Positions 1 through 12,200 of a DNA stretch of 36,098 nt are shown here, piece after piece (positions within the stretch are counted from its first letter, which is position 1; every line of letters starts with the position of its first letter). The translations under genes and the position numbers were made by a program. Origin of the DNA: Nitrospirota bacterium (lineage in GTDB: Bacteria; Nitrospirota; Nitrospiria; Nitrospirales; NS-4); the NCBI GenBank assembly GCA_004298335.1, contig SCTG01000165.1:1-36098 (forward strand), written 5' to 3'. The notes under the pieces are model-generated. The model was given only the letters and a program-made list of their open reading frames with translations. It was not told the DNA's origin and ran no database searches.

Positions 1-61
1 TATGTCGCTTATACAGTAAAGGGATAATTGCCACTTATATTTCTAGCTGAAAGTCCTCACA

Positions 62-700
62 TTAACGGCCTTCGCTCACCTTCTGCAGGCCCTGCACAGC
101 GGGCCGTTGGCCGAACTTCGACTCGGTCCCCGCCTTTATCCGGACGATATTCTCGCGATGCCGGTACACAATCAGCACAAGGATCCCTGTCGCAAGCATC
201 GCCATCTCTGTAGTGGGATGAAAGAGCCATACCGAAAGCGGCAAGCTTCCGAACGCGATCAAGGCCGCCAGGGAGGACATGCGCCAGATGGCCGCCGAGA
301 CCAGCCAGACTGCCACCAACGACCCTCCAATCGGCGGATCTGCCGCCAGCAGAACGCCCAACGCCGTGGCAACCCCTTTCCCGCCCTTGAACCCCAAAAA
401 GATCGGAAATATGTGGCCTAGGATGGCGGCGGCGCCCGCCGCCAAGATCGTCTCACCGGCGTCCGGCCCTAGCCATACACGCGCAAGATAGACCGCGGCT
501 GCGCCTTTTCCCATGTCGCCAATCAGCGTGACGATCCCAGCTGTCTTCCCGGCAACCCGAAGCACGTTGGTGAATCCGATGTTCCGGCTGCCAGCCTTGC
601 GGGGATCGATGCCGGCGAACACTCTGCCGGCAACAATGCCGACCGGGATCGCGCCCAGAAAATACCCAAGGACTATGGAAACCGCCAGGTTCGTAGCCAT
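62..700 (-). CDS. plsY: Glycerol-3-phosphate acyltransferase PlsY
   Basis: Integral membrane enzyme that transfers an acyl group from acyl-phosphate to glycerol-3-phosphate, the first acylation of phospholipid synthesis. The 212-residue product has the family's multi-helix layout and its motifs: SRNIGFTNVLR with a following GDMGKG, then GHIFPIFLGFKGGKGVATALG split over the membrane loops. The family usually has SGNIGATN in the first motif, so this copy has R for G and F for A. The ATG at 700 was chosen because it forms a TGATG junction with the pgsA stop, and an in-frame upstream extension has no family similarity. It is the last gene of the lepA operon in this window. Identification is firm. 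Confidence 0.95.
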   Translation of the reverse strand: MATNLAVSIVLGYFLGAIPVGIVAGRVFAGIDPRKAGSRNIGFTNVLRVAGKTAGIVTLIGDMGKGAAAVYLARVWLGPDAGETILAAGAAAILGHIFPIFLGFKGGKGVATALGVLLAADPPIGGSLVAVWLVSAAIWRMSSLAALIAFGSLPLSVWLFHPTTEMAMLATGILVLIVYRHRENIVRIKAGTESKFGQRPAVQGLQKVSEGR

Positions 701-1343
701 CAGAAACCGCCTGTGCCGGAGCCTCCTCGCGGAAGCATCTGGAGGACGAACTGCCGGATATATTGCGCGGCGGAGATCAAGGAGAGCGCCAGGGAAACGA
801 AGAGGATCAGCGTTCCCCACTCATGGAAATTCAGCGAAGCCGGCACGGCCTCTTCCAAAATCAGGAAAAGGATGGCGACGACCTGTGTGGCCATCTTTAC
901 TTTTCCGGTCGTCTCCGGCGTCAGGTCGATTCCTTCGCGGGCGGCCACAGCCCGCAGGCCGGTGACAGCCAGTTCTCGGCCGGCCAGCACGATTGCAACC
1001 CAGGCTTCCACTCGTGGGGAGCCATCCATTCTGTCAAAGTCCACGAGGAGAAAGAGCGCGGTCAGGACCAGCAGCTTGTCGGCGATCGGGTCGAGGAGCT
1101 TGCCCAGCCTGGTGACCTGCCCCCACCGTCTGGCGACATAGCCGTCCACGGCGTCGGTCAGGGCCGCCAGCCCGAAGACGGCCGCCGCCGCGATGGAGCG
1201 GTAAGGTGTTGGGTCCAGAAAGAACAATACGAAGACGGGAATCAGCAGGATGCGGCTGACCGTGATGGCATTCGGCAGATGCGCCAGCAGGCTGGTCCGC
1301 TCGCGCGCAGGTGCGCGTTCGTGGCGTTGCGTGGACAGAGTGA

Positions 1344-1347
<4 letters not shown>
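700..1347 (-). CDS. pgsA: CDP-diacylglycerol-glycerol-3-phosphate 3-phosphatidyltransferase
   Basis: Membrane enzyme that condenses CDP-diacylglycerol with glycerol-3-phosphate to give phosphatidylglycerophosphate. The 215-residue protein carries the complete CDP-alcohol phosphatidyltransferase signature DG-x2-AR-x8-G-x3-D-x3-D, beginning DGYVARRWG and ending LLDPIADK, with hydrophobic helices on both sides. The start at 1347 gives an ATGA overlap with the kdsA stop. The open frame continues upstream inside kdsA, but that part is an out-of-frame reading of kdsA. It sits next to plsY, so two early phospholipid steps are co-transcribed. PgsA rather than phosphatidylserine synthase is inferred from length and the N-terminal [10 protein letters not shown] motif. 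Confidence 0.93.
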
Positions 1348-4590
<3,243 letters not shown>

Positions 4591-4598
<8 letters not shown>

Positions 4599-5571
4599 GG
4601 AGCAGTGCCTCATCGAGTTGGGCGGCCGTGACCGTGCCGGTGCCCACCATCCCGACGACGATGCCGGCGGCCTGATTGGCCAGAATCGCGGCCTGTTTCA
4701 TGGATGCGCCGGCGGACAGCGCCAGCGCCAGGGCGGCGACCACGGTGTCTCCCGCGCCGGTGACGTCGAAAACCTGTCGCGCAACGGTCGGGATGTGCGT
4801 CGCCTTCCCCACGCCTTCGATGAGGCTCATGCCCCGCTCCCCTCGCGTGATCAGGACGGCGCGGCAGCCCAGCCGCTGGTGCAGTTGGCGTCCGGCCTCA
4901 AGGAGCGTCGCCTCGTCGTCGCCGTGAAGGCCGGCGGCCTGGACGGCTTCCAGGTGGTTCGGCGTGATGACGGTGACCCCCTTGTAGCGGCCGATGTGCG
5001 CGACCTTGGGATCGACGATGACCGGGACATCGTGGCGAGCGGCCAGGTCCGTGAGGTCGGCCATGACCCGCGGCGTCACGACGCCCTTGGCGTAGTCCGA
5101 GACGACGAGGGCCGAGGCCGAGCGGATGCAGGCCGCCACATAGCGGCAGATCCGCGCTTCCAGCACGCCGCTGATCCCTTCGGCCTTCTCGGTGTCGAAC
5201 CGGACCAGTTGCTGGTTGTGCGCCACGACCCGCGTCTTCCGCGTCGTGGGGCGCCCTTGGTCGGCGAGAATGCCGTCGCACCCGATGCCCTGGCTTTCCA
5301 GGACTTTCAAAAATTGCCGGCCGCTTTCGTCCGAACCGATCACGCCGCACAGATCGACCCGCCCGCCGAGCGACCGAATATTATTGGAGACGTTGGCCGC
5401 GCCGCCAAGCTGGACGGATTCCGACGAGACGGTGACCACGGGTACGGGCGCCTCGGGGGAGATCCGGTTGACCTGTCCCCAGATGTATTGGTCCAGGATG
5501 AGGTCGCCCACGACCAGAACCTTCCCGTTCCGGAACTTCTTAATGTAGGCGCGGAGCGCGTCGGCCTTCAT
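4591..5571 (-). CDS. rfaE1: D-glycero-beta-D-manno-heptose-7-phosphate kinase (RfaE1/HldA type)
   Basis: PfkB-family sugar kinase that phosphorylates heptose-7-phosphate at C1 on the way to ADP-heptose for the lipopolysaccharide inner core. The 326-residue protein shows the family's N-terminal substrate motif (QLGGAANVSNN) and the C-terminal ATP/catalytic motif DVTGAGDTVVAA with Asp275 as the catalytic base. E. coli HldE is about 475 residues because it carries a cytidylyltransferase-like adenylyltransferase domain; that domain is absent here and does not follow downstream. The enzyme is therefore the single-function type and a separate rfaE2/hldC must lie elsewhere. The start at 5571 makes an ATGA overlap with lepB. 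Confidence 0.93.
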
Positions 5572-6350
5572 CGGATGGCCTTGCCGAGCCGTTCCCACCG
5601 GACCCAGTTGGCGAGCGACCCCTGCCCGTTCCAGGACCAGTAAATGAGGAACGCCTTGCCCTTGATCTTCGGCAGCTTGACGAAGCCCCAGAAGCGGCTG
5701 TCCAGGCTCTGGTCGCGGTTGTCCCCCATCACAAAGTAGGATTCCGGGGGGACGGTCAGCGGGCCGAGATTGTCGCGGGGCTGGACCTGGTGCGGCAGGA
5801 TGTTCGGGTCCACGTGCTGCGTGTAGGGTTCCGGGAGGAGTTCCCCATTGATCCAGACACGCTTGTTGCGAACCTGGATCGTGTCCCCGGGCAGGCCGAC
5901 CACGCGCTTGATGAAGTCCTTGCTCTCGTCCTCCGGGAATTTGAAGACGATGATGTCCCCCCGCTGCGGCTCCGAAAAGCGGACGACGATCGTATCCCAG
6001 AACGGCATCTTGACGTTGTACAGGAACTTCGTCACCAGGATGTGGTCGCCGATCGTGAGCGTGGGCACCATGGAGCCGGAGGGGATCTTGAACGCCTGCA
6101 CGACGAACGTCCGGATGAACAGGGCGAGGACGATCGCGATGACGATCGCCTCGGCGTACTCCCGCCAGAGCGGCTTGTTCCGGGCGGACGCCCCCGCCTC
6201 CCCTTCCGGGGTCGCGGTGATGAGCGGGGCCGGCTCGATCGACGGGACGGCTAGTCCGTCACCTTCAACAGGGCCAGGAAGGCCTCCTGGGGCACTTCCA
6301 CCCGGCCGACCTGCTTCATCCTTTTCTTGCCTTCCTTCTGCTTCTCCCAT
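5568..6350 (-). CDS. lepB: Signal peptidase I
   Basis: Membrane serine peptidase that cleaves signal peptides from exported proteins. The 260-residue form has one transmembrane helix near residues 66-86. The catalytic serine (about Ser93) lies in [10 protein letters not shown], the general-base lysine (about Lys148) in [11 protein letters not shown], and the C-terminal box is [16 protein letters not shown]. No ATG, GTG or TTG exists between the lepA stop and the membrane helix, so translation must begin inside lepA. The ATG at 6350 is preceded by AGGAAG close to the start; a further ATG at 6386 has no such site. The resulting 50-60 residue Pro/Gly/Glu-rich cytosolic leader is unusual. The enzyme is certain, the start is not. 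Confidence 0.93.
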   Translation of the reverse strand: MGEAEGRQEKDEAGRPGGSAPGGLPGPVEGDGLAVPSIEPAPLITATPEGEAGASARNKPLWREYAEAIVIAIVLALFIRTFVVQAFKIPSGSMVPTLTIGDHILVTKFLYNVKMPFWDTIVVRFSEPQRGDIIVFKFPEDESKDFIKRVVGLPGDTIQVRNKRVWINGELLPEPYTQHVDPNILPHQVQPRDNLGPLTVPPESYFVMGDNRDQSLDSRFWGFVKLPKIKGKAFLIYWSWNGQGSLANWVRWERLGKAIR

Positions 6351-8047
6351 AGCTTCCTTTTGCGTGTGATGTCGCCGCCGTAGCATTTCGCGGTGACGTT
6401 TTTCTTCATGGCGCCGACGGTCTCGCGGGCGATGATCTTGCTGCCGATGGCGGCTTGGATCGCCACCTCGAACATCTGGCGCGGAATGAACTCCTTCATC
6501 TTCTCGGCCACCTGCCGGCCGCGGATGATGGCCTTGTCGCGGTGGACGATGAACGACAGCGCGTCCACGCTCTCCCCGTTCAGCAGCAGGTCCACCTTGA
6601 CCAGCTCCGAGGGCTGGTAGCCGATGATCTCATAGTCGAGGGAGGCATAGCCCTGCGTCTTGGACTTCAACCGGTCGTAGAAGTCCAGCACGATCTCGTT
6701 CAGCGGCATCTCGTAGACCAGCATGACCCGCGTGGGGCTCAGGTACGTCAGGCTCGTCTGCGTGCCCCGGCGTTCCTGGCAGAGCGCCAGGAGATTGCCG
6801 ACGTAGGCCTCCGGCGTAATGATCGTGGCCTTGATGAACGGCTCCTCGAACAGCTCGATGTGATTGGGCTCCGGCAGCTTGGCCGGGTTGTCGATGTAGA
6901 GCACGTCGCCCTTGGTCGTCGTCACCCGGTAGACGGCGGTGGGCGTCGTGCTGATCAAGTCGAGCGTGTACTCCCGTTCGAGCCGCTCCTGGATGATCTC
7001 CATGTGGAGCAGGCCCAGGAACCCGCAGCGAAAGCCGAAGCCCAGCGCCAGCGAAGTCTCCGGCTCGTAGACGAAGCTGGAGTCGTTGAGGCGCAGCTTC
7101 TCCAGGGCGTCCCGCAAGTCCTCGAACAGGTCGCTGTCCGTCGGGTACAGGCCGCAGAAGACCATGGGCTTGGCTTCCTTGTACCCGGGGTACGGGGTCG
7201 CCGTCGGCCGGCCCGCGTCGGTGATCGTGTCGCCGATGCGCGTGTCGCCGATGCGTTTGATGCCGGCCACGACGTAGCCGACCTCGCCCGTCTCGAGCCG
7301 GTCCTGTTTGGTCCGTTTCGGGTTGAAGATGCCGACCTCCAGAACTTCGAACACCTGCTCGGTGCCCATCATGCGGACCTTCATGCCCGGCGCGATCGCG
7401 CCGTCCCCCACCCGCGCCAGGACCGTCACGCCCTGGTAGTTGTCGAACCAGGTATCGAAGACCAGCGCCTTGAGCGGCGCCTGCGGGTCGCCCGCCGGAG
7501 GCGGAATGCGGTGCACGATCGCTTCGAGGATGTCCTTCGTGCCGAGCCCGGCCTTGGCGCTCGTCTGAATCGCGTCGTGCGCGTCCAGGCCGATCACGTC
7601 CTCGATCTGCCGTTTGGTGCCTTCGATGTCGGCGCTGGCCAGGTCCACCTTGTTGACGACCGGAACGATGGTGAGGTGGTTGTCGACCGCCAGGTGCGCG
7701 TTCGCGATGGTCTGGGCCTCGACGCCCTGCGAGGCGTCCACCAGGAGCAGCGCCCCTTCGCAGGCGGCCAGGCTGCGCGACACCTCATAGGTGAAGTCCA
7801 CATGTCCGGGCGTGTCGATCAGGTTCAGCAAGTACTCGTTCCCGTCTTCGGACTTGTACCGAATCGTGACCGTATGGGCCTTGATGGTGATCCCGCGCTC
7901 GCGCTCCAGGTCCATCGCATCCAGGATCTGCTCGCGCGATTCCCTGGGGGTGATCGCGCCGGTATATTCGAGCAACCGGTCTGCGAGAGTCGACTTCCCG
8001 TGGTCTATGTGCGCGATGATGGAAAAGTTGCGGATATGTGCCTGCAA
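6251..8047 (-). CDS. lepA: Elongation factor 4 (LepA), ribosome-associated GTPase
   Basis: Translational GTPase that acts on ribosomes during translation and subunit assembly. The 598-residue length is typical. The P-loop AHIDHGKST, the DTPGH motif and the NKVD motif are intact, and the LepA-specific C-terminal region (about residues 480-598) is present, including [19 protein letters not shown]. The start is a TTG at 8047, because the family N-terminus ([14 protein letters not shown]) begins there and no ATG is available. An AAGGA lies about nine bases upstream. It is the first gene of an eight-gene operon and is directly followed, with a large overlap, by lepB, the classic lepA-lepB pairing. 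Confidence 0.97.
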   Translation of the reverse strand: MQAHIRNFSIIAHIDHGKSTLADRLLEYTGAITPRESREQILDAMDLERERGITIKAHTVTIRYKSEDGNEYLLNLIDTPGHVDFTYEVSRSLAACEGALLLVDASQGVEAQTIANAHLAVDNHLTIVPVVNKVDLASADIEGTKRQIEDVIGLDAHDAIQTSAKAGLGTKDILEAIVHRIPPPAGDPQAPLKALVFDTWFDNYQGVTVLARVGDGAIAPGMKVRMMGTEQVFEVLEVGIFNPKRTKQDRLETGEVGYVVAGIKRIGDTRIGDTITDAGRPTATPYPGYKEAKPMVFCGLYPTDSDLFEDLRDALEKLRLNDSSFVYEPETSLALGFGFRCGFLGLLHMEIIQERLEREYTLDLISTTPTAVYRVTTTKGDVLYIDNPAKLPEPNHIELFEEPFIKATIITPEAYVGNLLALCQERRGTQTSLTYLSPTRVMLVYEMPLNEIVLDFYDRLKSKTQGYASLDYEIIGYQPSELVKVDLLLNGESVDALSFIVHRDKAIIRGRQVAEKMKEFIPRQMFEVAIQAAIGSKIIARETVGAMKKNVTAKCYGGDITRKRKLWEKQKEGKKRMKQVGRVEVPQEAFLALLKVTD

Positions 8048-8079
8048 AATCGGGATTCCTTGAACGGCTAAGCTCGCTG

Positions 8080-8108
8080 ATTATAATCATTTTTCGACGG
8101 ATTGTCAA
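8080..8108 (-). promoter_or_regulatory. Consensus sigma70-type promoter for the lepA operon
   Basis: On the minus strand TTGACA (8108-8103) and TATAAT (8085-8080) are separated by exactly 17 bases, a full consensus match. Transcription should begin near 8073, leaving a leader of about 25 nucleotides that contains the AAGGA site of lepA. The -35 box overlaps that of the divergent bioA promoter by five bases. This is read from the sequence; activity is inferred. Confidence 0.85.
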
Positions 8109-8130
8109 AGCGGATTCCCCTCCCTATAAT
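8102..8130 (+). promoter_or_regulatory. Consensus-like sigma70-type promoter for bioA
   Basis: TTGTCA (8102-8107) and TATAAT (8125-8130) are spaced by 17 bases, so the promoter misses full consensus by one base. The expected transcription start is about 8136-8138, only five to seven bases before the bioA ATG at 8143. No ribosome-binding site fits in that interval. The -35 element is the same 7-base palindrome (TTGTCAA, 8102-8108) that serves the lepA promoter on the other strand. Confidence 0.8.
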
Positions 8131-8142
8131 GGCCCATCCTTC

Positions 8143-9504
8143 ATGTCGCGCAAGGCCCGCACCCAGAGACTCCAGGCCGAGGACCGCCGATACCTCTGGC
8201 ACCCCTTTACCCAGCAGCGCGATTGGGTCAAGACCGCTCCCCTGATCATCGAACGCGGCGATGGGGTCTATCTCGAAGACACCAACGGCCGCCGCTATCT
8301 GGACGGCACCTCCTCGATCTGGGTCAATCTCCACGGCCATCGCAAAGGCGCGCTGGACCGGGCACTGGCCGCCCAGCTGACGCGCATCGCGCATACGACT
8401 TTATTAGGCCTCGCGAATGTCCCGGCCATCGAACTGGCCAAGCGGCTCGTGGGCCTCGCGCCGCGCGGCCTCACGCGGGTGTTCTATTCGGACAACGGTT
8501 CGACCGCGGTGGAAGTCGCGCTCAAGATGGCCTTCCAGTACTGGCGGCTGCAGGGCGGCGCCGCCCGGTCCAAGACCAAATTTCTGCATCTGGGCCAGGC
8601 CTACCACGGCGACACGCTCGGCGCGGTCGGCGTGGGCGGCATCCCGATTTTTCACGAGCGATTCAAGCCGCTGCTGCGCCCGTCCTTCGAAGCGCATGTC
8701 CCCTACTGCTACCGCTGCCCTTTGGGACTGACGTTTCCGCAGTGCCAACTGGCCTGCGCGGATTCCGTGGAAGAGATTCTCACCCACCATCACGGCAAGA
8801 TCGCGGCGCTCATCGTCGAGCCGATGCTGCTGGCAGCCGGCGGGATGATCACCATGCCGCCAGGCTATCTGACCCGGCTGCGCCGGCTCTGCACGCGCTA
8901 TCGCGTGCTCCTGATCGCCGACGAAGTGGCGACGGGCTTCGGCCGGACCGGCCGGATGTTCGCCTGCGAGCACGAAGGGGTCACGCCGGACCTCATGGCC
9001 GTCAGCAAGGGGCTCACCGGCGGGTACCTGCCGCTGGCCGCCACATTGACCACGGAGAAAATTTACCGGGCGTTTCTCGGACGCTACGACGAGTTCAAGA
9101 CCTTTTTCCACGGACACAGCTACACCGGCAACCCGCTGGGCTGCGCGGTCGCCCTGGCAAACCTGGACGTCTTCGAGAAGGAAAGGACGCTCGATCGGCT
9201 CCAGCCGAAGATCGCGGCGCTCACCCGCCTGCTGAAACCTCTCCGGGACCACCCGCATGTCGGGGACATCCGTCAGATCGGATTCGTCGCGGGGATCGAG
9301 CTGGTGAGGAATCGTGCGACGAAGGCGCCCTACCCGCTTTCAGAGCGTCTCGGCATGCAGGTTGCCGATGAGGCAAGACGGCTGGGGCTGCTCATTCGCC
9401 CGCTCGGCAATGTCATCGTCCTTATGCCGCCCCTGAGCACGACCATGCGGGAACTCCGGCAGATGGCGGGAATCGCGGCGCAGGCGATCAGGGCGGTCAC
9501 TTGA
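8143..9504 (+). CDS. bioA: Adenosylmethionine-8-amino-7-oxononanoate aminotransferase (DAPA aminotransferase)
   Basis: PLP-dependent class III aminotransferase that makes 7,8-diaminopelargonate in biotin synthesis. The 453-residue protein has the family N-terminal WHPFTQ motif and the cofactor-site sequence ADEVATGFGRTGRM. The PLP lysine is about Lys289 in AVSKGLTGGYLP, and GHSYTGNPLGCA follows. A cysteine-containing segment (YCYRCPLG, then PQCQLAC) recalls the BioA/BioK type of Gram-positives, whose Bacillus subtilis member uses lysine instead of SAM as amino donor; the donor here cannot be told by eye. The ATG at 8143 lies just after a strong promoter with no ribosome-binding site. No other bio gene is adjacent. 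Its 3' end overlaps the convergent S9 peptidase gene by eight bases. Confidence 0.93.
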   Translation: MSRKARTQRLQAEDRRYLWHPFTQQRDWVKTAPLIIERGDGVYLEDTNGRRYLDGTSSIWVNLHGHRKGALDRALAAQLTRIAHTTLLGLANVPAIELAKRLVGLAPRGLTRVFYSDNGSTAVEVALKMAFQYWRLQGGAARSKTKFLHLGQAYHGDTLGAVGVGGIPIFHERFKPLLRPSFEAHVPYCYRCPLGLTFPQCQLACADSVEEILTHHHGKIAALIVEPMLLAAGGMITMPPGYLTRLRRLCTRYRVLLIADEVATGFGRTGRMFACEHEGVTPDLMAVSKGLTGGYLPLAATLTTEKIYRAFLGRYDEFKTFFHGHSYTGNPLGCAVALANLDVFEKERTLDRLQPKIAALTRLLKPLRDHPHVGDIRQIGFVAGIELVRNRATKAPYPLSERLGMQVADEARRLGLLIRPLGNVIVLMPPLSTTMRELRQMAGIAAQAIRAVT

Positions 9505-11437
9505 GCAGGTATTCCTGCATGAAGAGGACCGTGGCGTAGAACAGGAAGTCCGCGTTTTTCTTCTTCGAGAAGCCGTGGCCCTCGTCTTGAGCCATCAGGT
9601 ACCAGACCGGCGCGCCGTTCTTCCTGGCCGTCGAGAGCATCTGCTCCGCCTCGCTCAGCGGCACGCGCGGATCGTTCTTGCCCTGGACGACGAACAGCGG
9701 CTTTGTCAGCTTGCCCGCGTTGTTCACGGGCGCGATGCGCTCGAGGAAGGCGCGCATCGCCGGGTCGCGCTCGTCCCCGTACTCGACGCGGCGCAGGTCG
9801 CGCCGGTAGCTCTCGGTGTTCTCCAGGAACGTGACGATGTTCGAGATGCCGACGATGTCCAGCAAGCAGCGGATGCGGTCGCCGTAACGAGTCCCGACCG
9901 CGAGCGCCATGTGCCCGCCGTAGCTCGTGCCGAACACCATCACGCGGTCGGCGTCCAGCTCCGGCCTGGTCCTGGTCCAGTCGAGCAGCGCGCCGATGTC
10001 CTTGTAGGAGTCCTCCCGGAGCGTCCCGTTGTCGAGCGTGAGGAAGGTCTTGCCGTAGCCGGCCGAGCCGCGGACGTTCGGGTACAGCAGGGCGACGCCG
10101 AGCTCGTTGAGCCAGTAGTTGTGGCGGGCCAGGAAGTGCGGGCGCGCCTGGCTTTCCGGCCCGCCGTGGATGCTCATGGCGACGGGACGCTTGCCGGCGA
10201 ACCGTGCGGGCGGCCGGTACAGAAATCCGGAGATCGTGCGTCCGTCGAAGCTCGTCCACCGGACCAGTTCCGGGTCCGGAAAACGGTCGGTCTGCAGCCC
10301 GCCGGTCTCGCTGTACGTCCAGCGTTCCAGCCGGCCCGTATCGACGTTGAGCGAGTACGCGTCGGCGGGCGAGCGGACGGTCTCGACGGTGAAGCCGAGG
10401 TCGGCGCCGTTGGCATGCCACTGGAGCCCGGAGATGAGACCGACCGGCACTTTCGGCAGGGGCTTCTCCCCGCCCGTACCCATGTCCATGACGCGCAGGA
10501 TGCTGACGCCGTCTTCATTAGTGACGAAGGCCAGCCACTTGCCGTCCCGCGAGAGGGTGAAGTCCTCGACGCCCCATTTGATGGCGTCCGTGAGATAGGC
10601 GGGCTGCCCGGTTGCAAGGTCGATGTAGGCAAGCCGATGGAATTCCGAATCCCGGTCCGTCGTGACGTATAGGCCCTTCCCGTCTTTGCTGAACCTGCCG
10701 CCGCCGTACGATACCGGCTCGGGACCGCCTCTCGGCGTCAGCAGGGTTTTCTCTCCGGTGGCCGCGTCGAACAGCCATAGGGCGCTCTCGTTGATCGAGG
10801 CGAACTCGAGGACGAGCAGCCGGCGGTCGTCGGCCGACCAGTCCAGGGTTTGCCACCCGCTGCCGTCCAGTCTGGCAAGGAGGCGGTCGCTGGCGGGGTC
10901 GGCCGGTGTGATGATGTACAGGTCCGTGTCTTTCCCGTTCCGGCGGGTCGAACTGTATGCCAGGTGGTCGCCGCCGTTCGACCAGACGGCGTTGCTGTTC
11001 CGGGAATTCCCGTCCGTCAGGAGGGTGCTGGCGCCGGTCTCCACGTCGTAGCGGTACAGCTGATAGAACTCGTTGCCGGCGCTGTCCTTGGCGAACACGA
11101 ACCAGTCCCCGCCTTTCGGCGGGTACGAGGCGCCGCGGACGGCATCCGCGAAGAAGGTGAGCTGTGTCCGGTCTCCACCGGGGGCCCGCACACGGTGGAT
11201 CTGGGGGGTCTCGGCGAAACGCGTGCGGATCAGCACCTCGCGCCGGACGGGATGCCAGCCTAGGAATGCGGCCCGTCGGAACTCCGTGTAGCGGCCGATC
11301 GCCTCCACCAACGCTGTCGGCACTTGCGGAATCCCCTGGAGGACCAGATTGTCACCGGGCACCAGGACGTTATCCTGAGCCAACGCGGCAGTAACGGTAA
11401 GGAGAAGGGAGCCGATGACCAGCTTCTGTAGTTTCAT
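9497..11437 (-). CDS. Secreted prolyl oligopeptidase family (S9) peptidase
   Basis: Predicted periplasmic serine peptidase of the S9 family. A signal peptide (about residues 1-21, ending TAALAQ) is followed by a beta-propeller-like region of repeated WSxDG/TRDSE-type blades (about 60-400). A C-terminal alpha/beta hydrolase domain follows, with a likely triad of Ser505 in GTSYGGHMA, Asp589 in GKNDPRVP and His621 in DEGHGFS. The 646-residue length fits acylaminoacyl-peptidase/dipeptidyl-peptidase-like members; the substrate is unknown. The start at 11437 overlaps the HIT gene stop as ATGA. It is the last gene of the long minus-strand unit and converges on bioA with an eight-base overlap of coding ends. 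Confidence 0.88.
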   Translation of the reverse strand: MKLQKLVIGSLLLTVTAALAQDNVLVPGDNLVLQGIPQVPTALVEAIGRYTEFRRAAFLGWHPVRREVLIRTRFAETPQIHRVRAPGGDRTQLTFFADAVRGASYPPKGGDWFVFAKDSAGNEFYQLYRYDVETGASTLLTDGNSRNSNAVWSNGGDHLAYSSTRRNGKDTDLYIITPADPASDRLLARLDGSGWQTLDWSADDRRLLVLEFASINESALWLFDAATGEKTLLTPRGGPEPVSYGGGRFSKDGKGLYVTTDRDSEFHRLAYIDLATGQPAYLTDAIKWGVEDFTLSRDGKWLAFVTNEDGVSILRVMDMGTGGEKPLPKVPVGLISGLQWHANGADLGFTVETVRSPADAYSLNVDTGRLERWTYSETGGLQTDRFPDPELVRWTSFDGRTISGFLYRPPARFAGKRPVAMSIHGGPESQARPHFLARHNYWLNELGVALLYPNVRGSAGYGKTFLTLDNGTLREDSYKDIGALLDWTRTRPELDADRVMVFGTSYGGHMALAVGTRYGDRIRCLLDIVGISNIVTFLENTESYRRDLRRVEYGDERDPAMRAFLERIAPVNNAGKLTKPLFVVQGKNDPRVPLSEAEQMLSTARKNGAPVWYLMAQDEGHGFSKKKNADFLFYATVLFMQEYLLK

Positions 11438-11859
11438 TTCTTCAGGTGCGTCCGTAGAAGAGAGATCCGCTCATGAAGCTCATCAGGCGGCAACCGTTTG
11501 GGTTCGTGCTTGACGGTCCAGACCGCTTCGCGCGGCGCCGGGTCGCCGGCCAGTCTGGGGATGATGTGCCAGTGGATGTGCGAAAGCTGGTTGCCGAGTA
11601 GCTCGTAGTTGATCTTCACGGGTTCAAACGCCATGGCCAGCGCGGTGGCGACGCGGGAGACGTCCTCAATGAGCTGGCCGCGCTCGTCTGTTGTCAGATG
11701 AAATAGCTCGGTTGCATGACGCTTGAGCACCAGGACGGTCCAGCCGGGGAAGAACTGGTCGTCGAACAGGTAGGCCGTCATCATGTCCAGGTCGGCGATC
11801 AGGTGATCCGTGGCGGGCCACTCCCCTGCGCAGGCTTTGCAGATCACATTAGCCGGCAT
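11434..11859 (-). CDS. HIT family nucleotide-binding protein
   Basis: Small histidine-triad protein, probably a nucleotide hydrolase or transferase in the cytoplasm. The 141-residue product carries the HIT signature HIHWHIIPRL with histidines at about 94, 96 and 98. Two cysteines near the N-terminus (ICKACAGEW) could form half of a metal site. The ATG at 11859 is chosen because the family-like segment begins there; the longer frame starts with a GTG at 11910 and adds only residues read through the upstream gene. It overlaps the upstream SseB-like gene by about 16 bases and the downstream S9 gene by four. Its substrate cannot be predicted. Confidence 0.87.
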   Translation of the reverse strand: MPANVICKACAGEWPATDHLIADLDMMTAYLFDDQFFPGWTVLVLKRHATELFHLTTDERGQLIEDVSRVATALAMAFEPVKINYELLGNQLSHIHWHIIPRLAGDPAPREAVWTVKHEPKRLPPDELHERISLLRTHLKK

Positions 11860-12188
11860 TTCGTGGCCTGGACGCTGGCAAGCAGCGAGTGCTGGGGGTC
11901 CATGGACCACACGTCCAGGTGGATATCGTCTGGCAGGACGGCAGTCAAGCCGAGCAGGACTTCGTCCATGACATTTTCGGGAGACGCGTCAGACTCGATG
12001 ACCACCACCAGCACCTGCGCCGGACGTTCCATGATGTCCACGGCGAAGCACTGTGGCAGATGGGCCTCCCGCACTCCGCCCACGCTCAACAACATGGTGC
12101 CGATCGACTGAAGCAGGGCTTCCTCCAGCGGCCTGGACGGCGTCCCCAGCATGATCGGCGTCCCCGATGGAATGGTTAAGAGCGGCAT
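11844..12188 (-). CDS. SseB C-terminal-domain-like protein
   Basis: A 114-residue soluble protein. The opening IPSGTPIMLGTPSRPLEEAL and the later VREAHLPQCF and VLVVVIESDA segments resemble the C-terminal domain of SseB (enhanced serine sensitivity) proteins, in which a PG-x-LG-x-P segment precedes a helix and an AYL strand. The usual N-terminal SseB domain is missing, so this would be a stand-alone C-terminal domain. The resemblance is from memory of the family pattern and is moderate. There is no signal peptide or membrane segment. It lies between a secreted small protein and the HIT gene in one transcription direction, with a 12-base gap upstream. Confidence 0.55.
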   Translation of the reverse strand: MPLLTIPSGTPIMLGTPSRPLEEALLQSIGTMLLSVGGVREAHLPQCFAVDIMERPAQVLVVVIESDASPENVMDEVLLGLTAVLPDDIHLDVWSMDPQHSLLASVQATKCRLM

Positions 12189-12200
12189 ACGTGTCGTTTT

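Noticed and set aside
1..61. A terminator or further gene downstream of plsY in the AT-richer first bases.
   Set aside because: The 61 bases contain no hairpin with a T-tail and no supported coding sequence; too little sequence is visible to say more.
6455..8071. A 538-residue plus-strand frame opposite lepA.
   Set aside because: Composition (rich in Arg, Val, Asp, His, Gln) is typical of an antisense reading of a GC-rich gene; lepA is certain.
8098..8112. A BirA (biotin repressor) operator near bioA, suggested by ATTGTCAAAG.
   Set aside because: Only one poor half-site is visible and no inverted partner lies at the usual spacing; the bases are already explained by the two -35 boxes.
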